Shown: positions 9,856 through 21,935, numbered from the stretch's first letter. The stretch: 64,000 nt of DNA from Ampullaceana balthica (GCA_944989445.1 CALYLW010000016.1:4223765-4287764), one strand, 5' to 3'. Numbers and translations: made by a program. The notes: a model not told the origin generated them from the sequence alone.

Positions 9856-11063
9856 CTGAAATAATAACAGTGAATGTTAAAACAAGAGTAGTCGATAAAA
9901 AAATGTAAATATTAAAACCAAAGAAGCAAATATTATTACAATAGTAGCCAATGTTAAAATAATACTAGACTAAGACTATTTTTGAGTACCGTATATTCCG
10001 GCATATAAGCCCATTGGGCATTTAAGTCGACCACCCCCCCCTCTACTTTTCCCGTTAAAATATGAGTTATGAGTATGGAGACTCTATAAAATCTTGACTG
10101 TTAGCCATTGTATACTGTAGGGCAGGGGTCTCCAAACTACGGCCCGCGGGCCACATGCGGCCCACGAGGCCCTCTCATCCAGCCCCTGGAGACCTTTTAA
10201 TCTCCAAAAAGATGCTATTTTTACCTATAGTTTACCACAAAATTGTGTGTAGTTGGCCCCCAAACTGCTGTTTGACAGTTAATGTGGTCCTCCGGCAGAA
10301 AGGTTTGGAGACCCCTGCTGTAGGGTATTACGGTACTGGTGCTGTACGGATACAATACGATAAGACGATATCCGGCGTATAAGAAGACCGCGGACTTATG
10401 AGAAGATTTATTAAAGGTTAAAAGTCGTTTTATACGCCGGATGTACGATATACGAGCTAGTGTTTAAATAAAAATAACCAATGTTAAGCAAATAGTAGCA
10501 ACGATTAAAATAGATAGCAACTAGTGTTAAATGATAATAACCAATGTTAAGCAAATAGCAGCAAATATTAAAATAAATAGCAACTAGTTTAAAAACTTAT
10601 CTTTAAAAAAAAAGACACTATTTACTAATGATTGTATTTAAAAAAATTTAACAACTCTTGGATTAGATTTAGACTATTAATAACTTTGACCAACAATTAT
10701 CTTTATTTTGATAAAAATATAAATCAACTTTATAAATCTTTACACAAATGATATTTGAATGTGTGTATTACAGGCTTGTGATAGATTTCTAACAAAATGT
10801 GGGTGAAAGTGCAATAAGGCTTGAAGATAAGTAGATGGATAACATGCAAACAGGGTATGAGTGAGCCTGACAAGAAGTTGTTTTGTGACGTCTTGTCAGG
10901 CTCACTGATTCCTTGTTTGCATGTTAACCATCTACTGATATGTTTCTACTCACTCTTCGCAAAAAGACTTTTTTGTATAACAACCTCCAAATATTTGCTG
11001 ATCCTTATTCTTGCCTTTAACACTAACAACAAGCAAGGCAAGCCACAGGAATGCAAGCTCCAT
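9696..11063 (-). CDS. Macin-family secreted antimicrobial peptide (two exons)
   Basis: Exons 11063-10954 and 9855-9696 on - join in phase 2 to give 89 residues. A signal peptide (MELAFLWLALLVVSVKG) is followed by a mature part with eight cysteines, spaced C-x6-C-x14-C-x3-C-x9-C-x7-C-x8-C-x-C, with GYKEGRC in the middle and CFCKG near the end. That spacing, with a C-x6-C start, C-x3-C helix, G-x-C and final C-x-C, is the macin pattern (hydramacin, theromacin, neuromacin, mytimacin); eight cysteines implies four disulphides. Macins are secreted, membrane-active antibacterial peptides with a knottin/CS-alpha-beta-like fold. The donor is GTGAGT, the acceptor TTATTATTTCAG. A different defensin-like class is the alternative. 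Confidence 0.8.
9987..10450. mobile_element. Degenerate MITE in the macin intron, interrupted by a hAT MITE
   Basis: Left end gtaccgtatattccggcata and right end tacgccggatgtacgatata are imperfect inverted repeats. The right interior has ccggcgtataagaagaccgc. No ORF. The element at 10123-10317 is inserted into it. Confidence 0.55.
10123..10317. mobile_element. hAT-type non-autonomous element with perfect 8-bp TSD
   Basis: 195 bp, terminal inverted repeats CAGGGGTCTCCAAACT and AGGTTTGGAGACCCCTG, flanked by ctgtaggg on both sides (10115-10122 and 10318-10325). Ends, TSD length and the internal ggcccgcgggccacatgcgg are those of a widespread hAT MITE type. It sits in the macin intron. Confidence 0.93.
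10831..10935. ncRNA. 44-bp-stem hairpin in the macin intron
   Basis: Arms 10831-10874 and 10892-10935 are reverse complements at 40 of 44 positions (41 counting a G-U pair), with a 17-nt loop. It starts 13 nt inside the intron from the macin donor when read on -. Size and spaced mismatches resemble a pre-miRNA hairpin, but a small palindromic MITE is equally possible. No expression evidence. Confidence 0.45.
10954..11063 (-). CDS. Macin exon 1: signal peptide and first two cysteines
   Basis: The ATG at 11063-11061 starts a classic secretion signal. After KG come KNKDQQ and the C-x6-C pair. The exon ends at 10954 with donor GTGAGT (10953-10948), leaving two bases of a codon. The - frame is open 54 codons further upstream, but a start there would bury the signal peptide, so this ATG is preferred. 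Confidence 0.8.
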
Positions 11064-11080
11064 CTTAGGTATGCTATTAG

Positions 11081-11090
11081 TTTTTTTATA
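11081..11090 (-). promoter_or_regulatory. TATA-like sequence upstream of the macin ATG
   Basis: TATAAAAAAA on - lies 18-27 nt before the ATG. It is too close for a usual leader, so either the transcript starts almost at the ATG or this is incidental AT-rich sequence. Confidence 0.25.
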
Positions 11091-11208
11091 ATACTCTTGA
11101 AATGTCTTTAACATAGGGCAATTATATTGATGACAGAACTCACTATGTGAGATAGTCATCTGGGCGTAATATTCAAATACATCGATTGGGAAAAAACAAC
11201 ATTGAACG

Positions 11209-12219
11209 CAGTGGCGTAACGACATATTCCCCGCACGGCACTTTTTAGGGGCATCAAATTCCTCGTCGGTAATTTGTTTCTTATAATCACACTTTTTAAA
11301 ACAGTGGACATTTTTATCAAAATAAAACTTAATAAGAAATTGAGAGGAGTAATAAAAGAACTACCCTAATATATTTAAACGTTTCCACTCCCAAAACTTC
11401 AAACACCACTTAGGATATCACTTAATCTGACACTTATGCTACTGAAATGAAAAACCAAAATGCGTATGGAGTATGAGTATGAGAACTTGACAATGATCTG
11501 TGAGTAATTAATTGAGCCTTTTAATTTCGACAGCCTTTCCTGTTAGAGCAAAGACAATTTATGTACCATATCTACGACAAAAATGAGCCCATCAAATCTT
11601 CCGGGAGGCACTTAGTTGGGGCGGCATATTCCTCAATGTAAATTAGCTTGGAAAAAGAAAAACAGTTAAAATAAAGTTTAATAAAGTAAAAGAAAAGCCA
11701 ATTAATTTTAAAATATAGAAAGCAATTTATTGGCAATCAAAGCAATATGCAGCAATTTTATGAAGAAAAAGAATTGAAAATAAAGTTTTATGCTTCATAA
11801 GATAAGATTACTGTAGAAATTCATATGAGGTTTTGGTAGTTACAGAATTTGGATCAAATATATTTATTTTTTTTAGACCAGTGGACTGTGAAATTTTCCT
11901 TCAAATTAGAATAATTGTTCTAGGACCATTTTACCTCAAATAATTCAAGTCCACTTGATAGAAACTGGTCATACGATGCCTAACTCCGCCATCTGTAATA
12001 CCAGCTGTTAGCGAAAACTGTACTACATTTATGTTTATAAAAATCGATTACGATCAATAATGAATACACAAAGATTGTCTAAGTATAGCTCTTTTGGCTA
12101 TTGAGCATCGTATGGCTGACAATATTTATACACCTTTTCCTTATAGCTTAAACTTATCTTTATAGTATGAAAATATTTTTCGGGGGGGGGGCGGCAAACC
12201 TACTAACGCTACGCCACTG
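11209..12219. mobile_element. hAT-like element, CAGTGGCGTA ends
   Basis: Left end cagtggcgtaacg, right end cgctacgccactg, 1011 bp with no transposase ORF. Flanks attgaacg and agtgaccg agree at 6 of 8 positions, consistent with an old 8-bp duplication. Same end type as the element at 50059-52567. Confidence 0.72.
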
Positions 12220-12550
12220 AGTGACCGGAATAGCATATAAATATTTTGGGAAAAAAAAGATTTATCTTTGTTTTAGATACTGACAGTGCCGTGTTTTATT
12301 ATTAGAGAAGAGCTGAGAAGCAAGGAGATATAGTTGACATTTTTAAAATTAATTTTAATAAGTGATTATAATTTAAACACAGACATAGTGACAGTAATGG
12401 AACACATCCGTACTTTTGCCCCGCTCCTAAACCTGCATCTAAAAAGAATTAATTTTAAAAAAATATAAATATTTGTTAACTTTCGGTTTTCTCCGATTAT
12501 TTTGTCAAAAAATAGTATAAAAAGTAGTCACATTATAATTATATATATTA
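12220..12550. other. Intergenic, nothing seen
   Basis: AT-rich, no ORF or repeat. Confidence 0.45.
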
Positions 12551-12648
12551 TTTATAATTACTCTTTTTTGATTGCAGATTTCGTCTGGAGTTTATATGTG
12601 TACTTTCTCAAGGAGGAAACACTAGGAGTAGAGGATAATAATCGGCAT
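12551..12648. repeat. Dispersed repeat of about 97 bp, copy 1
   Basis: Nearly identical to 19258-19354 (core tttcgtctggagtttatatg). Contains tttttgattgcag, which looks like a 3' splice site. The repeat type is unknown. A SINE follows directly. Confidence 0.75.
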
Positions 12649-12652
12649 ATAT

Positions 12653-12930
12653 GGGACGCGGTGGTCGAGTGGCAGCGCACTGGACTGTCGTACCGATTGT
12701 CACGGGTACGAATCCGTGTGAAGGCAAGGGTTTGTTCCCGGGGCCTAGGGCGTCCCTGAGTCACCCCGCTCCGAATGGGTACCTAACACTACATGTAGTT
12801 AGGCGGCTGGGTAATGCGTGGAACCCACAAAGCTGTGGCCTGTGAACGCTGCATCACTTGCCAAACAGATCATCTGTCATGGTCCATGGACGCAACTATC
12901 TTCTACATAGAAGGAGCGTCTGTATAGATA
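12653..12930 (+). mobile_element. tRNA-derived SINE
   Basis: The head (12653-12725) is tRNA-like: A-box tggtcgagtggc at 12662-12673 and B-box ggtacgaatcc at 12705-12715, as needed for RNA polymerase III. A GC-rich body (gcgtccctgagtcaccccgc) and a tail ending in ataagacaag plus TA repeats follow. The B-box differs from the consensus by one base. It is not a tRNA gene because the acceptor stem does not close. Confidence 0.82.
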
Positions 12931-13175
12931 AGACAAGATATATATATATACTAGTAGACCCGTCGTGCGTTGCAACGATCAAAGTAAAAAGGAATAAATT
13001 TAAAGAAACCAATGAGTGGTATGTTTAAAAATAATTCTGAAGAAATCTTCGTGGAAGTGTGAAAAAAAAATCCAAGTTTCATAGCAAACGGATAAATAAA
13101 TTAATAATTAAATAGCGTACAGGGCCCCTAAAATGAGTGATATTATAGTTTTTTTTATTGCCATTGTACTCATTT

Positions 13176-13331
13176 CTTAAAAGTTTAAGATTTTATTCAC
13201 TATTCAGTCATTAACAATCTTGACAAATAATGACACATGTATCCATTATTATACAAATTGAAATTAACAGGTGTTTTGAACTTTATATCTTGCCCAGAAT
13301 GGGCCCTGGGGCCCTTAATGTTGTTTTTATC
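13176..13331. repeat. Inverted repeat, left arm
   Basis: About 156 bp whose reverse complement recurs at 13858-14016 with high identity (shared core atcttgcccagaatgggccc). The spacer is about 525 bp. Confidence 0.9.
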
Positions 13332-13857
13332 TATTGTACTCAATATATATTCCTCAATATCGTGTAAAATTGAATAGGGAATACAATGATTAAAGTTCAG
13401 TAAAAAGACTTTTTCGAAGGAATGGAAATTAAGAGTTCAGTGCCCTATAGTAATATAGGCTCTTAAGTTTTTATATTCTAAGTTTTGTCAAAATCCAGTT
13501 TTTTTCTCAATATCTAACTCTTAAACTACTTTTTATATACCTACAATAGGGGGGAAATAGCATTAAGGGGCCCTGGCCCATTCGGTGCAAGAGGTCAATT
13601 TCAAAAACCTGTTCATTTTAGTTCATTTTTATTGTGGCTATATTTCTCAAGCTCTTTAAAAAGTAAATAGGAAAAATATCTTAAACATATACGAAAAAAG
13701 ATATTTGGGGCCCCGGCCACGAAGATATTGGCATTAGAAGTGCAGTGTCTATAGTATTTTAATATAGGCTACCAAGTTTTTGTGTGCAAAGTTTGGTGAA
13801 GATCTATTCATTTACTAAGTAGCTAACGTAGAAACTATTTTTATATAGCTCATATAA

Positions 13858-14016
13858 GATAAAAACGACATTAAGGGTCCCAGGGCCCATTCTGGGCAAG
13901 ATATAAAGTTCAAAACATCTGTTCATTTCAATTAGTATAATAATTGATACATGTGTCATAATTTGTCAAGATTGTTAATGACTGAATGGTGAATAAAATC
14001 TTAAACGCTTAAAAAA
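13858..14016. repeat. Inverted repeat, right arm
   Basis: Reverse complement of 13176-13331, differing by scattered substitutions. A transcript of this stretch could fold into a long hairpin. Confidence 0.9.
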
Positions 14017-14345
14017 TGTGAATTTTTGGGCCCCCAGCCCCAAAGGAATGAATATTAGCAGTTTAGTGCCCTATAGTATTTTAATATTGGCTATCAAGTT
14101 GTCATATACACATTTTGGTTAAGATCCAATAATTTACACAGTAGCTAAAGCTTAAACTAATTTTTATATAGCTCGTATAAGCAAAACATGACGATATGGG
14201 CCCCCGGCGCCCCATGAGTGTTAAATTTTGAAAAAAAGTGATAGTTACCATCCCGGGAGCATACTCAACAGTCTTGAAAAGTTTCATGACGATCGGGTGA
14301 ATGGTTTAGACAGCTATAAAGGACATTCATACACACACAAACATA

Positions 14346-16930
14346 TTTAAATATTTATATATATATATATATACTTGAAAAATACCCGCACTTTGTAGCG
14401 GGAGTGTGCTGACCCTTTATCCAAGTATTAGGTGATGGTTATTACAATTTTTATTTGCCAAGTTAAATTTCAGATTCAACTATTTAGTTAAAATCTTATG
14501 AGAAACAGAGATATGCCATTTTACCGCGTGAGTTGTTTTCACTTAATGCAGTGCCTTTTAACATAACCTTACTATTCAAAAGATATGACTTATTAAATAA
14601 TGATTCTTGCCGACCATAATAACTAAATTTACAATTTCATTCCCACTTGTACAAAATTAACATAACTTATATGTTTTCCGAAAGAGCTCTACCACCCTCG
14701 TCACTCAAAAATTTAATATATAATTACGAAACTGCATCGTATCACAATTGTAAGTTATATAATATTTGTAACCACGTCTATGAGATAAAGAACATGTGGC
14801 ACTATCCCTTTAAAAGGCAAAAGCTAATTGACTCATAGCGCAAATAAACAAAATTATAAATGTACTTTCTAAAATACTATTTTTAAAAAAAAACGGTCGT
14901 ATTAAAATGATATAAAAAATGTGCACACCATATTTAGACATATAGAAAGCTGGCCGCATAAAATAAAGTCTTGTTATAAAGTAAATGTACTGGACCAAAA
15001 TAACTCTTCATTTTGACGTATTCATAATTGTCTAAACAGGGAAATAATATTTAACATTTTTATGTCTCTATATTTTACGATTTATATTTACGGTTTATAA
15101 GCAATGTGTATAATTTCAAAAAGGAATCTTTTTTTTTGTTCCCTATTTCGGATAAGGCATCATATTTTGTAAATTATATTCAATGCACACACACACACAC
15201 CAGATTTTATATCTGAAAAATAAAATACATTAAAAAAAAAGATTCAACCGTCTGTTAATAAGCGCATCTTAAAAATGATTAAAAGGCAATTTTAGAAATG
15301 GCCTATGCTATTCTGAATACAAAGGAATGAACATAAAAACATATTCAATTCGCAATTCATATTAATTAAGCGTTTTCAGGATCACTTCATTAAATTTAGT
15401 CAACTTTTGTTAATACGTTCGGTAGCGAAAGTTTATAATGTATAGTGTATATAAAGCTTAAGTAAACAGTTTTAAAGTGTACGTTTATTTGACATAGGCC
15501 ATCACTTTCAACATAAAATAAACTCGCTACATCTATGGTTTTTAATTAAATGTCGAGTTATGAATTAAATTTTTAAAAATCCCAATTTTATTCATTGCAT
15601 GTAAAATATTAATACAATGCATCGTGAAAATAATTGAAATAAAATAATTTAAACGCATATGTAATATATAAAGCTCAGTTGATATTTTTATGTTTGTTTG
15701 TTTGTATCCATTAAAAAAAGGCCACTGCTTTGTTGACATTTTTCCAAAAGATCTCTGCCACTGTCGTCACTAAAAAAGCTCTTATATATTTACGACACTG
15801 CAATGTAACACAATTGTAATTAATACAATATTTGCAACAGCGTCTATGAGATAAAGATAATAAAGATAAATAAAAAAAATTAGGCTAGCCTATATTCCTA
15901 ATTTTAAAAAACAAACAAAACAAATCAATTTTATGTTAAAAATGCACGTGAAACCATCACAATGATCGATTTTAAAAATGGCCTATGTTAATCCATCATC
16001 AAAGGAATGAACATAACATATTCAATTCGCAATACAAAATAATTAAGCGTTTTCAGGATCACTTTATTTAGTTTAATCTACTTATGTTAATAAGTCCGGT
16101 AGCCTAAGTTTAAATAGTATAAGTGTATAGGTTATGTAAAAGACAACAGCTTATGTAAAAGACAAACAAAATATAAATGTTATATTAATATTAATAGGAC
16201 AGCTAAATTTAAGATGCGTAAACGCGAAAATGTGCGCACGGTAATCAGGCGATAAAAGATTTTAAAACGTGCACCGCTAAAAATGAAGCCTTGAAAAAAA
16301 TACTGACACAATTATTACATAAATAGGTTTTTCATTAAATTTCGAGTTATGGAACAGAAAATAATTAAAACAAATTCGCAATTAAATTTAAACGTGTAAA
16401 CAATTAAATCTAATGCATCGTGTGGCAGTTGTAATTAAATATGTTTACGTGTCTATCTAATATATAGAAAGTAACAGTAAAGAAAATGAAAATTCTTTGT
16501 ACTACACAGCTCAAATTATGAAGCGTACACGAAAATGTGCGCACCGTAATTAGACATTATAATATTTTTTCAAATGCGCACGGCTGAAAATAAAGTATTG
16601 GCATTGGGGAAAAAAACGTCACCAAAAGTAACTCGCTTTGAACGGCATTTGAACGTCCGCGTAAATTTGTTCAATACAGAAATGAGGTTAAATTTTTTAT
16701 TCTTTGTCTCTGCATTTTCTGATTATTTAATTTACGGCATTCGGGCAAAAGGGACAATTACAAAAACTAACTTAAAACCACCTTCAGGGTAAAAGGAACC
16801 GTCCTGCCAAATTTGGTCCCCGTCCGTCATTTGGTTTTTCCGTGATTGTCTAACAGAAAGTCGAAAAGTGAAACATACAAAGATACAAATACCAACTGAG
16901 CTTTATATATTAGATATTGATATGATGGCT
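14346..16930. repeat. Diverged duplicated modules, non-coding
   Basis: Segments repeat at a distance of 0.7-1.3 kb with substitutions and indels: 14680-14795 with 15750-15860 (cgtctatgagataaag); 15270-15450 with 15960-16120 (aagcgttttcaggatcactt); and aaaatgtgcgcac-like blocks near 14920, 16230 and 16530. The end (gaaacatacaaagatacaaa, 16870) matches the 3' style of the repeat at 12950. No coding support. Confidence 0.6.
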
Positions 16931-17583
16931 TCGGTCTTAAGTAAATAAATACGTAAAACTTAATTAACATCAATTATTTCTTTATAGAAAATTTTACAAA
17001 CATGTAATCATGATAAATTTCGACACAGGTTTTTCATTTTAAAAAATAATAAAAATTGTCGCTCTTACAATTAATCTATTTAATTTCGCTACTAAAATAG
17101 AACAATTTGAGAAATCATATTGAATTGTAATGTAGTTTTTGTTTGTGTAGTAAATTATTTCTTTCATACTATTTGTGATTTTTAATTAGCATTAGGCTAC
17201 TGTGTGTATTTTTTCTCTCGGTGATTATTTAAAAAAACACCATTTTGCGTTAAAACACAGAGTTTTATATATTTAATTTGTGATGTATTTGTAGTTAACG
17301 ACAATGTAAGAAGCACGAATATTATAGTTTTATATGGTTCCAAGCCCTACTTAACATAATTTTCCTTTATTAGCAAAATTCTTGAATATGTTTCATCTTA
17401 TCGCAAATGCAAACCGATCCTATTACATCATTTTAATTATGTGTTTTTGTTTTCATATTTTAAATATAAAATGTTTCGTTTAATGATTTGTTTATTCTTC
17501 TGTTTATCTGTTTTATATTATCAGCGCATTCAGACTTTCAATAAAAACAATGTTATTTGTAACGTAACTAGTTATATCTGTTG
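16931..17583. other. AT-rich, nothing seen
   Basis: No ORF, tandem repeat or terminal repeat noticed. Confidence 0.45.
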
Positions 17584-17760
17584 CAGTGGCGTCACTAGGT
17601 GGGTGCAGTGGTGACGGGCCGCCCCTGGTGACACCATCGGGGGGGGTGACACCAAAATGTAAAATTCTGTATATTCCCGTTATTCGGCACGGGAAAACTC
17701 GGAGGATTTCTATGGGTTAAGTCGTGAGGGGGTGACACCAACCATATTTACTCCTTTGAT
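17584..17760 (+). mobile_element. Fragment with CAGTGGCGTCACTAGG end
   Basis: Starts cagtggcgtcactaggtggg and has repeated gggtgacacc blocks, a common DNA-transposon left end. No matching right end was found. Confidence 0.5.
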
Positions 17761-18394
17761 CAGTTGCTTTGCCTGACAAATGTGAGACCACCCCATTATA
17801 CAATAAAATGGTTAGTTTTTAACCTGTCTGATTGTGTACACTCCAATATTAGCTGTCAGTGGCGTTTCGTTATAAAACATCACAGCAATAGAGTTACTAA
17901 AACTATTTTAAAATTCTCACGCGTTTATATAGGTGAGTGTCTATGAGTATGTATGTGTGTGTGTGTATTTATTGTGAAATACTCATATTAGTGGGAGAGT
18001 ATCTGTGACTGTTAAAGTTGCTCAAAATGGAACACATAAAGGTAGGTTAGTTGAACTCACAATTGTGAAATCGCTTTTGGGATTATTGTTAGTTTTTTTA
18101 ATTTAATTTGACATTTTGTGTGTTTGGTTAAGGCGATCTCCAGTTAGAAATTATTGGATTCATTGGTTCTCGGAAAAATCTATTCAATTTTGTTTATATG
18201 TCTCTCGATTGAACCTATTTCAATTTTCATTACGTTCATTTTTAAATCCTTTATATTAACTCGTGACGTCTGCTTGATGCCTTGCTTGATTGTTTGCCAA
18301 AAAACTTTGGATCGATTTTTAAACCACTTTGCAGGCAGACTAAGGCCGATGATAAAAATGATCTTTCAAAATTTCAGATCGATACTGTATAAGC
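17761..18394. other. Intergenic, nothing seen
   Basis: Contains a short GT run near 17955. The ORF on + from 18154 has no recognisable domain and runs into the repeat that follows. Confidence 0.4.
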
Positions 18395-19024
18395 CACAGG
18401 ATAATATGACAACATCTGGTACACTAATCAGCAAGCCACAGGATAATATGACATCTGGTACATTTATCAGCAAGCCACAGGATAATATGACAACATCTGG
18501 TACACTTATTAGCAATCCACAGGATAATCTGATAACATCTGGTACACTTGTCATCAAATGACAGGATACTCTGATAACAACTGGTACACTTGTCATCAAA
18601 TGACAGGATACTCTGATGACATCTGGTACACTTGTCATCAAATGACAGGATAATCTGATAACAACTGGTACACTTGTCATCAAATGACAGGATACTCTGA
18701 TAACACGTGGTACACTTGTCATCAAATGACAGGATACTCTGGTGACATCTGGTACACTTGTCATCAAATGACAGGATACTCTGATGACATCTGGTACACT
18801 TGTCATCAAATGACATGATACTCTGATGACATCTGGTACACTTGTCATCAAATGACAGGATAATATGACAACATCTGGTACACTTATTAGCAATCCACAT
18901 GATAATCTGATAACATCTGGTACACTTGTCATCAAATGACAGGATACTCTGATGACATCTGGTACACTTTTCATCAAATGACAGGATACTCTGATGACAT
19001 CTGGTACACTTGTCATCAAATGAC
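18395..19024. repeat. 42-bp minisatellite
   Basis: About 15 copies, core catctggtacacttgtcatc. Because 42 is a multiple of 3, open frames exist on -, one showing a chance CxxC every 14 residues. Variants of the unit (ccacaggataatatgacaac) cluster at the left and at 18850-18900. Confidence 0.95.
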
Positions 19025-20952
19025 AGTTGTCATGATCCTAAAATGTCAACCACAAAATAATATAAAATTTTTCGTTAATTGCAATGCTGCATAAGTCATA
19101 AGGTTTTTTTTAATTTAATTTTTTTTAAATTTGAAATTTTAGCTTTAAGTAATAATTTGTACAAGTAAACAGACCAACAATAAACGACATCTAAACAGAA
19201 AGGATAGAAATCTTCAACTTGTTATATATAAAAAAAATTTTTTGTGGCACTGAATTATTTATAATTACTCTTTTTTGATTGCAGATTTCGTCTGGAGTTT
19301 ATATGTGTACTTTCTCAAGGAGGAAACACTAGGAGCAGAAGCATAATAATCAGCATCCTTCCGTCTCGTGAGACGATGGTGCATCACCGTTGGGTTGGGT
19401 AAAGCATAATAATAATAATAATAATAATATTAATAAAAATAATAGAATGTGGTTCAAACTTTGCACGTAATCTCTCATGTTCCCAGTAAATCAGTGATGT
19501 TCATCATCCTGTGTGTATTTTGTATAAATATTTATATAATATCTTCTAATAATTATATAATATAAATATATTAATTTTTTTTTATAAATATGAGTTAAGC
19601 ACTGGGGTTAAAAGGCTCTCTAGTAATGAATTATAAAAGGTTGAGAAGTTTGATGTATTTTCTGCTTCGTGTTTACCACATTGGTGACTTATAGACCGCT
19701 TGTTACACATTTGTATTTTTAAGTTCAAGTATTAAATTGCTGATAAACTTCAACCCGTGGCTTTAGTTGAACTTACGTGAAGTGAACCTCATCCATGGAC
19801 ACATAGAACACTATATACTAGGTTTTCTAATATAAAAGGTTTATTTACTACAAAATTTATTAAAAATTACAGGAAACAGTTCAGCCATTATAAACTGTGT
19901 ATATTAAGTTATTCATGTTCAAATATATTTGGTAGAGTGAACAGTCTTAATTAACATTATTTAATATCTACACAAAATAAAAAATAATTAAAATATTTCT
20001 ATAAATAAACTCTTCAAAACATGATATGAGTGAGAAGTAAAAAAAAATAAAAATAACATCTCTGAACCAGAGCATTAGTTCCCAGAACTCTTACAGAAAT
20101 ATGAAGAGCTCAAGGGAAGAAACAGCTATGTCACATTTTGGTAGTTTTAAGATATTCAAGTTTTAAAGTTCAAAATTGTACAGATTTCTTATAAATTAAC
20201 TAAATAGATTTGAATTTTTAATAGGGTCAGAGACATAATGTTATCATAAAACCTCATTTAGAGCCAATTTAGAGCATTTTATTTTTGATCATATATCAGA
20301 TACAGGGGATAACTAAAAAAAATAAAAAACGTCAATAAGCCGTTTCTTAACTTGAGTTCTTCATATACATTGCAACAAACTCAAATCCACGTATACGTTC
20401 ACATGGTCATCAACCATTAACCAAGAAATAAAGTCAAGTCAAGTAAAATAAACTGTGAGAATACTGTAACATTCAAAATCAATCCCTAAAAAATTTGAAA
20501 AATTTTACAGAGAATTTTTGTTTCTTTTTGCAGATCATCAAAAATCAATGGTCAACAATTTCAAAAGTAATAAAATTAGTAACTATGTTACAAAGCTTGC
20601 TGTTCAAGATTACTTTAAAACTTGAGTCTAAGATACTAAATACATGATTATCAAGTTTTTAATGTAACAAATATGGCCGAAGAAAATAAGTTTCCTAATT
20701 TTAGGAGTGCACATTTTATCACATGACAAGATTAAAAATGATTTTTGTATAAGAAACTTTTATAATACTAATAGCTATAATGAAATTTAAACTACCTTAA
20801 TATGAATAATACATGTACATGCATGTGAAAGACACATTCAAACTTTAAAACATGCCTCCCATACATAATAATACAAATTGTCTATAAAATATATCCTTCA
20901 TTAATTACAGTATTAATTATAACAAGATTCAAATAGTTTTAGTAGTGTTTAG
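19025..20952. other. AT-rich intergenic; one dispersed repeat copy
   Basis: Contains the second copy of the 97-bp dispersed repeat (19258-19354), then ccgtctcgtgagacgatggt, also SINE-like, and an ATA microsatellite near 19408-19430. No coding evidence in the remaining 1.5 kb. Confidence 0.5.
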
Positions 20953-21935
20953 TTTAGTCAGTCTTTTCCAACGGTTAATCAGCACATTTTAGTACCAGTA
21001 CTGTGTAGTTTAGTCATTGTCCCACCAATCAGCAAGTTTTAGTACCAGTACTCTCTAAGTTAGTCATTGTCCCACCAATCAGCAAGTTTTAGTACCAGTG
21101 CTCTCTAAGTTAGTCATTGTCCCAACAATCAGCAAGTTTTAGTATCAGTACTCTCTAAGTTAGTCTTTGTCCCACCAATCAGCAAGTTTTAGTACCAGTA
21201 CTGTGTAGTTTAGTCATTGTCCCACCAATCAGCAAGTTTTAGTAGCAGTACTGTCTAAGTTAGTCTTTGTCCCAATAATCAGCAAGTTTTAGTACCAGTA
21301 CTCTCTAAGTTAGACATTGTCCCACCAATCAGCAAGTTTTAGTACCAGTACTCTCTAAGTTAGTCATTGTCCCACCAATCAGCAAGTTTTAGTACCAGTA
21401 CTGTCTAAGTTAGTCTTTGTCCCACCAATCAGCAAGTTTTAGTACCAGTACTGTCTAAGTTAGTCTTTGTCCCACCAATCAGCAAGTTTTAGTACCAGTA
21501 CTGTCTAAGTTAGTCATTGTCCCAACAATCAGCACGTTTTAGTAGCAGTACTGTCTAAGTTAGTCATTGTCCCAACAATCAGCAAGTTTTAGTACCAGTA
21601 CTGTCTAAGTTAGTCTTTGTCCCAACAATCAGCAAGTTTTAGTACCAGTACTCTCTAAGTTAGTCATTGTCCCAACAATCAGCAAGTTTTAGTACCAGTA
21701 TTCTCTAAGTTAGTCATTGTCCCAACAATCAGCAAGTTTTAGTACCAGTACTGTCTAAGTTAGTCTTTGTCCCAATAATCAGCAAGTTTTAGTACCAGTA
21801 CTCTCTAAGTTAGTCATTGTCCCAACAATCAGCAAGTTTTAGTACCAGTACTCTCTAAGTTAGTCTTTGTCCCAACAATCAGCAAATTTTAGTACCAGTA
21901 CTCTCTAAGTTAGTCATTGTCCCAACAATCAGCAG
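20953..21935. repeat. 50-bp minisatellite
   Basis: About 19 copies, core ccaatcagcaagttttagta. Units vary between caccaatcagc, caacaatcagc and caataatcagc. The caccaatcagc form contains a CCAAT box. Confidence 0.96.

Larger units (their letters stand above)
12950..14345. mobile_element. Non-coding dispersed repeat with a large internal inverted repeat
   Basis: Begins ctagtagacccgtcgtgcgt and ends in a block (gacgatcgggtgaatggttt) typical of multicopy non-coding elements in aquatic invertebrates. Inside are three diverged direct copies of a block of about 160 bp (near 13400, 13730, 14050) with cagtgccctatagtatttta and repeated gggccc motifs. No ORF. The class is not determined. Confidence 0.6.

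Noticed and set aside
12653..12725. tRNA gene
   Set aside because: A and B boxes are present but the acceptor stem does not pair, and a SINE body follows.
18366..19019. 217-codon and 158-codon - ORFs, the latter with a CxxC every 14 residues (zinc-ribbon-like look)
   Set aside because: It is a 42-bp satellite; two overlapping frames are equally open and the spacing is set by the unit length.
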